Assembly: GCA_029237695.1 (NCBI GenBank)
Contig: CM055278.1
Location: 75,868,297 to 75,932,296 of the forward strand
Reading direction: 5' to 3'
Source of the DNA: Conchocele bisecta
Taxonomy: Eukaryota; Mollusca; Bivalvia; Lucinida; Thyasiridae
Length of the DNA stretch: 64,000 bases
A program made the position numbers and the translations under genes. The stretch's first letter is position 1, and every line of letters begins with the position of its first letter. Below are positions 47,501 to 59,045 of this stretch, piece by piece. The notes beneath the pieces are model-generated. The model was given only the letters and a program-made list of their open reading frames with translations, had not been told where the DNA came from and searched no databases.

Positions 47501-48870
47501 CCTGACACATTCACAATAGACTCAGTACACATGCAGCAGCTTGAGCGCTTTCATGTGATCATGTATAACAAGAGTTGCAGTGCTGCGACGGTGAACCAGG
47601 CGAGGCAAAATGTGTTCTCACACGGATCGCGCTCACGTGAGGCCATACCTCCCACACAGGCTGCACTGTTTGAACATTCAAAGAGGTCAATCATTCAGGC
47701 ATGTTTTATTTGGCGACATGCTGTCACGTGTTATCAGAAAATCCCTGATTTCAGCAGGTGGGGCTGGGAGCTTGATGTGAAACGAACCAGTGGTTGCCGT
47801 TCTGGACAACACTGGCTGATGCTAGTAAGGCGTGTTCCCTTCTTCTCCATTGTGGGTGTCAAAAAGTATGTCGAGGTCACTGTAAGTGCAACAAAGCTGG
47901 GGTGCGATGTACGTCCTTTTGAAGGTGTGAAGGAGGCTGTGTCAATAATGTAACAGATGATCAGTGAGATAGTATATACTAATGCTATTTGAGTTACCAG
48001 AAAGTCCCAAGACAGGTGACACAGGACAAACATAGACTGAATCTGTGAGTGTTCTTGCCAACAATCTTAAATTGCATAAAAAGAAGTTGGCTTTGAATAA
48101 TGAGTATCATGATATGTTAGTTAAGTACTATATCATGTGAAAATCTGGAGAATTTTTGTTGTTGTGATTTTGTGAATGTTTAAAACATACCCATGTTGAA
48201 GTGGTGGTCATATTGAATTTGCTTACTAGTATATTGCATGGTTATCAATCACCTTAGACAACTGAATCATTATCTTAAAAGATGGTCCCTAGCTCTTAGA
48301 CCTTTCAAATTCATCCCTAAATATCTGACATGATCACAATCGATTCATAAAAAGTGGTATGTCTTGAAAAATCAGAAAATGGTGGCAAAAAATGTAAATC
48401 ATAATGATTACAAACCATCTCATGATATAGATCTACACTGTTTGAAAACAACAACCAAATAGCGTGTGATATTGAAGGGACCGATTTGTTTTACAAATGT
48501 GTAATCTAGAATAAATAACATATTTTCAATAATTTTAACCAAATTTCGCCAATTTTAACCTTGAAATTGTGATTTGACCTTGACCATCACATTAAATTGC
48601 AATAATAATATGGCGAGTGTGTTCCTTGTCCCTGAAAACCCCAAAATAGAGGTGTCGTTCATGATTCTACGATGTTTAGTTTAAAAGTTATGATGTGCCC
48701 AAATTCTGATGGTGGCCATCTTGGATTTGTCCGATATGGCCGCCACGGGGAAAATTGAGCTTGTCTGTCGGCAGATTATGAAATGCCATGTTCATGTCTA
48801 TCTATGACCAAAATTTCAAAGAGTTAGATGAAAGTGAACGATTCGACCAGTATAGCATGCTAAGCCCCCC
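44573..48870 (+). mobile_element. Academ-like DNA transposon 1, internally deleted
   Basis: Long terminal inverted repeats of roughly 300 bp: 44573 onward (GGGGGGCTTAGCA.., TCATCTAACTCTTTGAGATT, CCAAGATGGCCGCCATC, TAGAATCATGAACAATACCT) are inverse of 48500-48870. The outermost part has a short indel difference. The 4.3-kb element is inserted within a pearl-like array. It carries the coding remnant at 45591-47950. Assignment to Academ rests on the XPG-like nuclease motifs of the encoded family, recalled from published descriptions of that superfamily. Confidence 0.65.
45591..47950 (+). pseudogene. Academ-like transposase, frame-broken and lacking its middle
   Basis: First open block 45591-47090 (start uncertain; the upstream (C)n run has no good ATG). 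It has an H/C motif (AGNVCYHKQCYMSLRDA), then PLPLYTGIKIHSNTRSKHLV, QLGISVSYDRVREVK and NMRSGVFTSGDMDN, typical of a large metazoan mobile-element protein family. A shift near 47083 leads to ILPLFPEKSTDPG, FLNPGQTPVLGADQPLYSIA. The text then jumps at about 47345-47378 to FLALSGCDTTSQLLGCGKKT, skipping several hundred residues that are present in the second element. After another shift near 47780 comes a Cys-rich tail, LHCGCQKVCRGHCKCNKAGV, RCTSF-stop-RCEGGCVNN, with TGA where Cys is expected. Not functional. Confidence 0.65.
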
Positions 48871-49797
48871 TACTAGTGGGGATGGTCATGTATATGATGC
48901 AACACAATAGAGGATCATCAGTAGAATGCATGTATGGATTATCAAAGCGTTCCCTGTAAAGAAACAGAAGTTACACAACATTTACCCCAACGTTAAGTTT
49001 ATGAACATGCTAAGTTTGTGACCTTGGGGTAAGGGGTGGGCGGTGGGTCATGGATTTGCTATAGCATGATAGGGAATCATCAGATGAATGTATGTATGAA
49101 ATATCAAGGCGTTCCATGAAAGGAAACAGATGTTATAAGACATTTACCCCAACATTAAGTTTATGACTGTGGTAAGGGTGGTGTGAACTTGAAATTGGGA
49201 AACAGGGAAAAGGGGTGGGTGGGTCATGGATTTGCTATAGCAACGATAGAGTATAATTCCAAAGTTGAATTGTTTCGTTGGTTTATAAGTTGGTTTGTGA
49301 CCTGACCCTTGGGAAAAGGGTGGGGTGGGTCCATGATTTGCTTTAGCTCGAATTAGAGTATCAATTCAAGATGTAGCAATTTGTATGAAATTAAATGAAG
49401 GAAAGTTCCCTGTAAATAAACAGAAGTTACACAACATTTACCCCAATGTTAAGTTTATGAATGTGCTATGTTTGTGACCTTGACCTTAGGGTAAGGGTTG
49501 GGTGGTGGATCGTGGATTTGCTACAGCATGATAGAGGGTCATCAACTGAATGCATGTATGAAATATGAAGGCATTACCTGTAAATAAACAGAAGTTACAC
49601 AACATAAGGGTTGGATGGTGGGTCGTGGATTTGCTACATAATGATAGAGGGTCATCTGATGAATGCATGTATGAAATAACGTGTTCCATAAAAGGAAAGA
49701 GAAGTTATAAGGCATTTACCCCCAACGTTAAGTTTGTGGACGCCGACGACGCCGGGGTTATGCCATAAGCTCTTTTGCACTTCGTGCAGGAGAGCTA
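48871..49797 (+). repeat. Pearl-like array, right part
   Basis: Units of about 160-170 bp with GTTCCCTGTAAAGAAACAGA, ACCCCAACGTTAAGTTTATG and GGTCATGGATTTGCTATAGC. Motif starts lie near 48949, 49111, 49405 and 49574. It ends with GACGCCGACGACGCCGGGGT and the hairpin AGCTCTTTTGCACTTCGTGC..GAGCT, the usual 3' end of this repeat class. Confidence 0.7.
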
Positions 49798-50189
49798 AAA
49801 TTGTTTTGTAAATTCAGACTGTATCGTAAAAAGTTTTAGCCCAGTAGTATTAGGTGTAAAAAACACCAAACCCCAAAAAAATTGTTAACAAGCTGAATTT
49901 TTCAGGAAAGTTGTATAAATGTATGTAGAATAACATACTAAAAGTCCCCGCAAATCCAGCTGGTGCCAACTTGGGAATTCAAGATGGCGTCCAAGATGGC
50001 CGCCATTTTTTCATTATCTTTTAATGTTCAGCTATATGGACAAATAGGCATAAACAAGTGTTGATTTTGTATACTGTTACCTGGATTATCTCAAATATAC
50101 ATTTTTAAAGCAGTTTTGTTATTTCTGAATTGAGACAATTCAAGATGGCCGCCAATATGGCCGCCAAAACTGCCAAATTGATGGATTTT

Positions 50190-51280
50190 AGGACATTTTG
50201 CAAGAAAAAACGCGAGGTAGATAGCAATATTTTAAATTGAATGCATATATTATACAATATATGGCAAGCAGTACTTAATACATAATACATTGGACATTGG
50301 AAATGCATTCATTATCACTATTCATTGTATATACAGATTGATATGCACTCGTGTCTCGTATAATTATGAATAGTGACAGTCCTGTAAGTAAACATACATG
50401 TAAATCCATACCACTTTACCACTACAGCATCATCAATATAGCAATAACATTGTATGATCATACATAAAAATGTGACTTGTGGATTAAGAATTATGGCATT
50501 CGATACCATGGTAGACACTTCTATGTACTTTTTTATGAATGTTATGTCATTCACTCAGACTAGATAAATGTATTAGACTCGCCACAACTTAAATAATTCA
50601 TGTTTATCTTTCAAATCACTTTCTTGTATTTATATGCATCATTGGTGATACACATTTTAATGTTTGACAGTGGTCACACAGTTATGTCATTTGTATTTAA
50701 GGAATAAAACCCCGGGCTATTGCATTTACTGGGGTATGAATTACATTTGGTCTGTTTAAAGTGTGTGGAGTCCGAAGCGCAGTAAACGCAACATCCCGGG
50801 GTTTTATTACTTATATTTACACTTCATTTTTCGATAGTTTCAAAATGTTAGTAACCAATTATGGCATTATATTCAAGTTTCGTATTGCTTTACGTCATGT
50901 TCTCGTACTTCTTGGAACAGCAACGTTGCCGGTCAAACGCGTGACGTTAATGACGTCGTAGAGATTCATGACGTCAAACAAACTTTAACCAACCAACAAC
51001 GTCACGCGACGTCATGTGAGGCTAATGCATTTATTGGAGTATGAACGCAATAGGTTGGATGGGCGTTTACATTTTGAAATATATTGATGTAAACGGTTGG
51101 ATAATTTTGTAAAGAAAGACATGGTTTGGTAACAAATGTCTTCACATGAGTTACTCATCAGACAATGTATATAAATGTAGAAATGTATTATAGATGGGCC
51201 TTGCAAACAACAATATTGCTTCAACAGTACCCAAGCGATACCACTGTCTAATCTTAAGTGCCACCTAAGTGTAAATTATG
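50190..51280. other. Non-coding 3' part of Academ-like element 2
   Basis: Contains an inverted pair AATAAAACCCCGGG (about 50702) and CCCGGGGTTTTATT (about 50795) enclosing about 80 bases, and a GACGTCA-rich stretch 50940-51015. No gene. Confidence 0.4.
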
Positions 51281-51283
51281 AGG

Positions 51284-53959
51284 TTATTCAGAATCATGGT
51301 CAACTGGTACTGGCGTAGTATTATTACATGTTTGTCCCATACATTGATTGCACATCTCAGTGCAAAATAACCCAAGCTTCCTGCACCCACCTGACTTTCC
51401 ACATCCAGTCTTACAGCCACATGAAACCATTTTCATTAGCTTATCTGGTGCAACTGGGAAGTCAGTCTCCATGGTTAACAGAACATCATCTTGCAATCTG
51501 CATCCCCATTCTATTGGAGGCATTGAGTCAAATATGTACGATATGAATGGTATTTGGCCACTTGTCGGTGGGAGACTGAAATGATGAGCTAAGGGAGGAC
51601 CTACCAATTGCCTTTTAGTATGCAATGTGTCTGTATTTATCAAGTGTCTTTACTTGACCAGCTCCATACAATTTGAGTAAGAACTGTTCACCGGCAAGTT
51701 CTATATTGCTATGTGTGCTTTCACTATTTCTGAACGTTTCTAGCATATGCTTGTCCTGATGATGGTGTACAGTATTGAAAGCCTTGCGTTTTCCCTGTCT
51801 ATAAGGTGCATATACTGTACCACAACCACTTACAGTATGCATAAACAACAAGTGTTTTTGGTGTCTCCTATAGCATGCTGAAGATCCTGTATGTTGTAAA
51901 GGGTCACTGGATTACTACGGCAAATCATATATATTGCCACCGAAGTAACCGCTAGTGCAACAAGCATCACCAGTAAGTCAGTGTCAGTTCCAACAACCAC
52001 CACTGGCTTTTCGGCATCATCAGCCAGTGTTAAGGCTGTTGAAACTATCAGGAAATCTGCCTCTGACTGTTTCACTCTTATGCCTGCGTCTTGCATCTCT
52101 TCACTCAGCAATACATAAATCGACGTTTATTGCTGCTGTTTGGCAAGAATGCTGATTGTGCAGTCGTGATTTTCATATTTACATCAACTATGATGGAACG
52201 TGATGCTACCTTGCTAGCCCTTCTGTTCTACTCCATGGCTTTGGTTTAGGTGACATTATAGCCATCAATTACAACAACTGTCCCAACACCAAACTATTTT
52301 AGTGTGTATGCGATATATGACTGGAACACGTCATGATATGTAAATGCCTTTGGCCATACAACGTGTGTAGTAGGTGCCCTCCGTTCACAACAAATAGTGC
52401 ATTGTTTGGGACAGTTGGTTGTTGTGTAACGAATGACTTCAACAATATACCAGTGTACTTTTCATCGGCTTCCGCATTAGACCATCAATGAATAGTGCTG
52501 GGGTATGCGGTGACAGTTAGTGTGTCAGGAATGTTTCCATTTCAGTACTATCATTGAGAACACACGTGATCCTACTCAACAACAGCGTCGGGTTAACTGC
52601 CGTATCATGTCCTCGGACTTTGACAGTTTTGTGCATACTACTGATTGTCTTAACCTTATCTTTTCTGTGAAGAGTGATCTCTGTGAAACACCTACCTTGG
52701 TCACAATTCACTGACGAGTCGGCCACTAGTCCAATGGATATAGATACAACTCGAGATGGTTCCTATTCACAGAATGGTTAATATGTGTGCATCCAATCCA
52801 CAAAGAGACCAATATCTTTTGATTGGGTGCTTACCCTCAGGTCGTTGTGCTGTTCAGAGGTAGATGCGTGTACTGATGCGAATTTCTACAGTTGGCTACA
52901 AATATGCAAACAACCGGGCATTGCACACACCCACTTTGCCAATGTACTGTATGTGATGCCCCTAACATGTGTCATGCCGCCGGATGTTTTTAACATTCGC
53001 ATTAAGACCTGTTCTATCGTATGATCAGAAAAGTTGCCACTCCAGTACTCGTCAGTACGACGGATAGTGAAATATCCCTGTTCCGTGAATTTTGCATATT
53101 CAGCTGCTACCCCATCTGCTGAAGATACAATCGGGCAGATTTGGTATAATGGACATGCCCAGCAGCATGAAAGTATGGAATCATTTTCTCAACACAGTGG
53201 AGAATAAGATCCAAATTGCCCATTCTCTCAGCATGTATGAACAGACGAAGGAGTGCAACCTGGTCAAGGTACTGTACCCACAACTTGCCAGGCCTGCTTT
53301 TATTTGCCACAGCTATAAGGAGTTGTGATATTATGGCATTTAATTATTGTACATCATCGGCAACATCAGCAGGATGAACACCTTGCAAGCTCATCTGATG
53401 GAGGGTTTTCAAATGATCTTTGTCAATGTCGTCAGCATGTGCGCTCGGTGTGCACGTGAGTATGCATGACATGTCAGCATATGCACAACAGATCCTTTGG
53501 CATACACCGTTTCCCACAGATCTGCCAGTCCACTATCAGTCATGATGTACCCAATGCGGCCTATGTAAGACATGAGTAGATGGAAGCCACCAAGTCGAAC
53601 AATGACTTTGTTTAGATCATTTGTTGCAATCACTATTTCTACTGCCTTTATGTACAACGGTTGGTCAAACGTAACTGGAAATATGCCAAGACCATGTTTC
53701 TGACACTGGTCTTGGGCAAACGATAATGCTGTATAGATTGTGCTCAGATTTCCCGGGTCCAAGTTGATGAAGTACTTCAATTCTAGTTTTGTCAAAATTT
53801 TCATTTTGATGCGATACTTTCATGTAGCCACTCCATGATGGACAGGGGGAAAGTTTAAGCACATAACCTGCAACCCAGAGTGTGTCTAAAGCCTTGGCAG
53901 AGATGATATATGTAGGTTCCTTTTCAGGTGCTTTCATTGGTCCGATTTGAGAGAAATTG
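51284..53959 (-). pseudogene. Academ-like transposase (C-terminal two-thirds), frame-broken
   Basis: Read from 53959 down, after an acceptor TTTTCTTTCAG: SAKALDTLWVAGYVLKLSPC; FINLDPGNLSTIYTALSFAQ; PVTFDQPLYIKAVEIV; VRLGGFHLLMSYIGRIGYIM; KGSVVHMLTCHAYSRAHRAH; LWVQYLDQVALLRLFIHAER; PYFHAAGHVHYTKSARLYLQ; NPTLLLSRITCVLNDSTEME. XPG-nuclease-like motifs follow: QSEADFLIVSTALTLADD, VVVVGTDTDLLVMLVAL, TVSGCGTVYAPYRQGKRKAF (expected GCDT reads GCGT). The Cys-rich tail is CGCKTGCGKSGGCRKLGLFC, TEMCNQCMGQTCNNT, ending at 51284. At least five frame shifts or stops separate these blocks. The N-terminal third is absent. Confidence 0.7.
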
Positions 53960-54983
53960 CTGAAAGAAAATCAATTTCTCCAACGGGCCATCTTACATGT
54001 ATCAATATTCATGAGACCTCATTAATATTAATGAGTCAGTTGACTGAATTTAATCAATGACATGGTCTAAAACTATGTTAGGCGGGACGTTTTACGCGAC
54101 ATCGTTAAGAGCAACAACCAAAACACCAATGTTAGACGTTATCCGTGACGTCATATGTTTAAAAGATCACGTCTCTACGCAAATTCACGAACTTTTCACA
54201 TGAATTTTAGGATTTAAAACACCATTTAATTTCTATATTCTCTTGTATCAATCCAAATGCATGTAGTTCATTCTGACTGACTTTCTACATGGCACGCGAC
54301 TATGCTCTGAATATTTTATACGGATTTCAATACAACGAGGGCGTGGCTAGTTAATATTGCGTTGTCACGGAAGGGTTTTGAAACCATATTAGATTTAGAT
54401 TTATCCTATTTAGCATGTCACAACTAATTCGTTTCTAGTATACATTGAAAGATCATACTCAACATCTGGAAAGCCATTTAGGCGTGTCAAAAAATAATTT
54501 TGACCGTCAACATTTTAATGCTAGATACTTTGGTGCCATTTGGGGATATATTTTGGCGGCCATTTTGAATGGTGATTATGAATAGTATCTATATATACTG
54601 CGTTTTGGTATATTTATATGCTTATGTATGTTCTGATGGTTTTTATGTATATTTATCATAGCTGAATACGACGATATAAGCAAAAACCAAAAATGGCGGC
54701 CATCTTGGACGCCATCTTGAATTGCCAAGTTAGCACAAGGTTGATTTACGGGGACTTTTTTTCTGATAATGAAGACATGATTCTGAACATATCCTGAACA
54801 TTTTTTTGACCTTAAACCCTATTGCTCCTGGGCTATTTAGGGAAAGGCCTCTGCCCGTTTCACTAAACTTCTTACGATACGAACTTTCTTACGTCTACGA
54901 TACTTTTCGTACGAACTTCTTGCGAACTTCTTATATGCGTTTCACTAACATGTTCGTGCGAAATTTCTTAAGTTACGAACTTC

Positions 54984-55372
54984 TTATGAACTCTTCAGTA
55001 TTGGAAATCCATCAAGCCTTTTGAATGTAAACTTCCGGTCCGACTTTGACAACCAGACGACAGCTGTCAACTTCCTTAATCCAGCATGCTGCAAACCAGG
55101 AAAGTCAATTGGACCGACACCAGGTGTCCCTTCCACGGCGCCCAGTGTGTTCGGAATCCTGGCCACACTATAAAAGGCATTTTTACAGTTGGCCGGGTCT
55201 TGTTCCTCGGTGGGAAAACTGATGTTGTCCAGTCGATTATTGATGGCCGAGACAACATCATTAATACACCGAGAAACTGAACTCCCAGAGACACCGTGGA
55301 TGTCGCCAGCCTCGGAGTAGAACTCGCCCTTCGCCAGGTAGCGCAGGGTAACCAATGTCTGCAAAGTTTCAA
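54984..55372 (-). pseudogene. HARBI1-like (PIF/Harbinger) transposase fragment
   Basis: LQTLVTLRYLAKGEFYSEAG, DIHGVSGSSVSRCINDVVSA and FYSVARIPNTLGAVEGTPG fit the N-half of Harbinger nucleases (L-R-F/Y-x-A-x-G-x-F, G-D-x-x-G-x-S-x-S-x-x-S-R, then G-x-x-D-G-T; here E-G-T, lacking the catalytic Asp). The fragment ends in unrelated residues and a stop. It abuts Academ-like element 2, and sequence between (CGAACTTCTTA-type repeats, 54860-54990) is probably the Harbinger subterminal region. Confidence 0.6.
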
Positions 55373-56339
55373 GTGCTCAAGTCTTTGACGATCTCAAATG
55401 TGATTTTTATTTGTTTTAGCTTTGCTACTTTATACTATACGGGGCATGGAGTTGCTATATTGGCCATCTTAGTGTATGCAATCCATCAGTAACTTTTACC
55501 TCGTGTGACGTTTGACACATATTACAACTAATATGACATACTCATAAATACAAGTTTGTGCAACGTCCTATTTGTTGTTTTCATCTCACTTATATACAAA
55601 GTCTGATTTCCTATTACTTTTAGGGGAAGGGGCCAAGTGGCTTTGGTGTGGTATGGACCTGCAACCAGGTCGGGTTATTCTAATTTCAGGGCTAAATATA
55701 TAGAGGATATTCATATTTTTACAACGAATATGACATATATGTTCATCGAGTGGTGTGTGTTAGGCACTCGTGACATATGGACATTTCACACCACGAGATG
55801 AACATATATGTCATATTCGTTGCAAAAATATGAATATTCTATTTATTATATACCGCTCCATGGAAATTAGCAGTTTTTTAGACTGTATACGGTAATGAAT
55901 GTGTATTTGCAGGCAGCCCATTTGCGCTGTTTTCTTTCGATGCGTGTTATGAATATAGATAGTGATCGAAGTAGTCATATTTTCACCGGAAGTTGTTTAT
56001 TTCATCGATGAGAACATATGACTTTTATTTACATCGTATAACTATGTATTTCATGGGTAGGTATATAATAAATATTGTTTTCGATGCAAATATTCCGTTC
56101 TGATTTTGGGATCCCCTCATTTGATGGCGAACTGATCAGAAGATAAATTTATAGTGAGCAACAACTCCATAAGCCACGTTATATAAGGCTGCATTTGTTG
56201 GGATAACTGATAAGCATCTACAACTAGAAATGGACGCTTGTCGACAAGCGCATGTGTATCCCCCTCCCCAGATACACAAGTAGTTTGAAAAAAGGGCGTT
56301 CCAGTTATGTGCAATCAGTGCACGGAAAAACAAAGGGAG
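55373..56339. other. Repeat debris including foldback
   Basis: Holds the GGGCCAAGTGGCTTTGGTGT module (55630-55700) related to those near 2520 and 28070. A hairpin lies at 55704-55840 (arms 55704-55759 and 55787-55840, AATATGACATATATGTTCAT and inverse). AAGCCACGTTATATAAGGCT at 56170 recurs at 59045 and 59140. No gene. Confidence 0.5.
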
Positions 56340-56756
56340 ATAACTAAAACATTAGTGATGCAAGAGTTGTCATTCTTGCGTGACACACATTTAGGGTCGT
56401 GGTCTATGCATGTATGAAGTTTCATGAAAATATTCCAAAGGGTGTTCGAGTTATGCTCCGGACACGAAATCAGTGCACGAAAACAATAAAGGGAGATAAC
56501 TAATAAATTAACGACGCAAGAGTTGTCATTCTTGCGCGCGACACACCTTTGGGTCGTGGTCTATGCATGTGTGAGGTTTAATCAAAATATTCCAAAGGGT
56601 GTTCGAGTTATGCTCCGGACACGAAATCAGTGCATGAAACAACAAAGGGAAATAAGTCAACAAGAATTCCGCGGAATCAAATGCCTCACCTTGTCCCGCC
56701 TTGACCTCGAGCATGGGCCCGAAAGCAATTTTCACTGGCCCGAACATATTATACAA
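56340..56756 (+). repeat. Pearl-like tandem repeat, about 158-bp units
   Basis: Two to three units with AGAGTTGTCATTCTTGCG, GGGTCGTGGTCTATGCATGT and ATTCCAAAGGGTGTTCGAGT. The same family reappears at 58440-59045. Confidence 0.7.
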
Positions 56757-56814
56757 TTATTGACTAGTGAGCTATAGAATATCAGATTATATTCTATGGC
56801 TCACTAGTCAATAA
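56757..56814. repeat. 26-bp-arm hairpin
   Basis: TTATTGACTAGTGAGC..AGAATAT is inverted at 56789-56814 after a 6-base loop, with one mismatch. Confidence 0.8.
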
Positions 56815-56934
56815 TTAGTGTATTATATGATAATAGTCTGTATATAGCACTTACGACCTTATGCTACTAAATAACAAGAAACGAGGCAAAGCCACGAAGG
56901 CCAGGTTTTTTCCAAGCATGGACACTTGGATAAC

Positions 56935-57400
56935 ATAATTATACCCACTTTTTGTAGACAAGATGGCCGTGGCCTGCACGTCGTGCCTTGGGGCGAGGCA
57001 TGGACACTAAAAAAATAGATATAGTAGATGGAAAAACTTTAACGAAAAAACTTTAACCGGACACACGGACGTACGGACGGACGGACGTATGCCAAAATGC
57101 CGACGATATCGCGCTTTCCGCAAGCGGGTGCGACAATGATGATAAACACCCATGTGAAGTATCAAGGTAATGTGTGAAGCAGTTGCAGAGATATAGTACA
57201 CGAAAAAACTTTAACAAATAAATTCAAAGTAATTTGACCTTGACATTGCGCACAGGGGCCGCACGGTTGGGGGTTAGAGTGAAAATATGGACGATGATAA
57301 ACACCCATGTGATGTTTCAAGGTAATGGGCGAAGCAGTTGCAGAGATATAGTATAACAAAAAAGTTTTAACCAAAAAATTTAACCAGACGTACGTTAAAA
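56935..57400 (+). repeat. Pearl-like element, about 165-bp core
   Basis: ATACCCACTTTTTGTAGACA, GATGGCCGTGGCCTGCACGT, GGACGTACGGACGGACGGAC and CGCGCTTTCCGCAAGCGGGT parallel the element at 41541-42475. CATGTGA(A/T)GT(A/T)TCAAGGTAAT and GCAGTTGCAGAGATATAGTA repeat about 160 bases apart. Confidence 0.65.
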
Positions 57401-57965
57401 AGTTAACGTTGAAAATGGCTAAGTCAATTACGTATAAATAATAGGTGAAGGTAAAAAAATGGTCACATGTTGGATAGTTGTATGTGGTAGGCACCCCTTG
57501 GTTATGAAGCTGTGAAAGTTTGGTGGTCCTAGGTGGTACAGTACCAAAGAAATGGACTTAAACACGAAGAGTTAACATTGTAAACGCGAAAAGTTAACAT
57601 TGAAAATGGCTAAGTCGACTGCGCGGAAAAAATGGGTCAAGTTAAAAAAAAGTAACATGTTGGATAGTGATATGTGGTGGGCACCCCTTGATTATGAAGC
57701 TGTGAAAGTTTGGTGGTCCTGGGTGGTACAGTACAAAAGAAATGGACTTAAACACGAAAACTTAACATTGAAAACGCGAAAAGTTAACATTGAAAATGGC
57801 TAAGTCGATTGCGCGGAAAAAATGGGTCAAGTTAAAAAAAAAGTAACATGTTGGATAGTGATATGTGGTGGGCACCCCTTGATTATGAAGCTGTGAAAGT
57901 TTGGTGGTCCTAGGTGGTACAGTAACAAAGAAATGGACTCAAACACGAAAACCTAACATTGATTG
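57401..57965 (+). repeat. Three direct repeats of about 185 bp
   Basis: AAGTTAACATTGAAAATGGC, GTAACATGTTGGATAGTGAT and GAAGCTGTGAAAGTTTGGTG recur three times. It ends in GGACGCC(GCC)n at 57966-58022. Confidence 0.8.
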
Positions 57966-58022
57966 TGGACGCCGCCCGCCGCCCGCCGCCCGCCGCCCGC
58001 CGCCCGCCCGCCCGCCCGCCCG
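57966..58022 (+). repeat. GC-rich (GCCGCCC)n/(GCCC)n microsatellite
   Basis: GCCGCCC units followed by CCCG tetramers, in sharp contrast to the AT-rich surroundings. Confidence 0.9.
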
Positions 58023-58439
58023 GCTTTCGCCAATCCAATAGCCTGGATTTTTTTTCAAAAAACCTGGCTAAAAATTGAAAAAGAATTTGAAAGAAATGGA
58101 AAAATTAAATGGAAAACAAAAAGTTTAAAAATTAAAAATAATAATGCTCGCTACTTGAGCCCAGAATTTTTTTTAATAGTCCTATATTTATCTACATATC
58201 ATATCTGCACAGGTCCAAATGCTGCCACACTATTTTCAACACAGTTTACGGAAATGTAATATAATAATTTACCTGTATAAATTACCTGTAATAAGTTAGT
58301 GGTCAGTTAGTGCTCAGTCTGGATATTTGCACATGCTAGCACATACACAGGTGAATGGTTCTCCCAGTCACTATTTTTCAACCGGAGAAGGCTAGTGTTC
58401 TCTCTACAGGTAAGGTGCACACGAGAAAATGGGTCTTCA

Positions 58440-59045
58440 TGCATTATTGTCCAGTTTCTAGGGAGCGTGAAGCAAAAAAGGGTGATAACTAAGTAATTAG
58501 CTACACAAGAGTTGTCATTCTTGTGCGCGACACACCTTCGGGTCGTGGTCTATGCATGTGTGAAGTTTCATGAAAATATTCCAAAGGGTAGTCGAGTTAG
58601 CTCAATCAGTGCGCGAAACAAAAGTTATGCTCAATCAGTGCGCGAAACAAAAAAGGGAGATAACTAAAAAAAATAGCTGTGCAAGAGTTGTCATTCTTGT
58701 GCGCGACACACCTTCGGGTCGTGGTCTATGCATGTGTGAAGTTTCATGAAAATATTCCAAAGGGTAGTCGAGTTAGATACAGTGCGCGAAACAAAAGTTA
58801 TGCTCAATCAGTGCGCGAAACAAAAAAGGGAGATAACTAAAAAAAATAGCTGTGCAAGAGTTGTCATTCTTGTGCGCGACACACCTTCGGGTCGTGGTCT
58901 ATGCATGTGTGAAGTTTCATGAAAATATTCCAAAGGGTGTTCGAGTTATGCTCCGGACAAGAAGTATCTGCGGCGGACGCGGGACGCGGACGCGGAACGG
59001 TGTCAAATCCATAGTATCCCCCGACTTTCGTCCGGGGGATACAAT
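58440..59045 (+). repeat. Pearl-like element ending in a terminal hairpin
   Basis: Three units of about 170-178 bp, starting at GAGTTGTCATTCTTGTG near 58508, 58686 and 58857. It ends with GCGGACGCGGGACGCGGACG and a perfect hairpin TATCCCCCG-ACTTTCGT-CGGGGGATA (59018-59041, approximate), as expected for a Helitron-type 3' end. Confidence 0.75.

Larger units (their letters stand above)
49837..54835 (-). mobile_element. Academ-like DNA transposon 2
   Basis: The ends TAGCCCAG.. and ..CTGGGCTA are flanked by TTT on both sides (49834-49836, 54836-54838), compatible with a 3-bp target duplication. Inner terminal-repeat parts match in inverse: AAGTCCCCGCAAATCCA.., CAATTCAAGATGGCGTCCAA and GATGGCCGCCATTTTT at 49940-50015 against 54688-54762. 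The coding strand is minus. About 5.0 kb. Confidence 0.7.
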
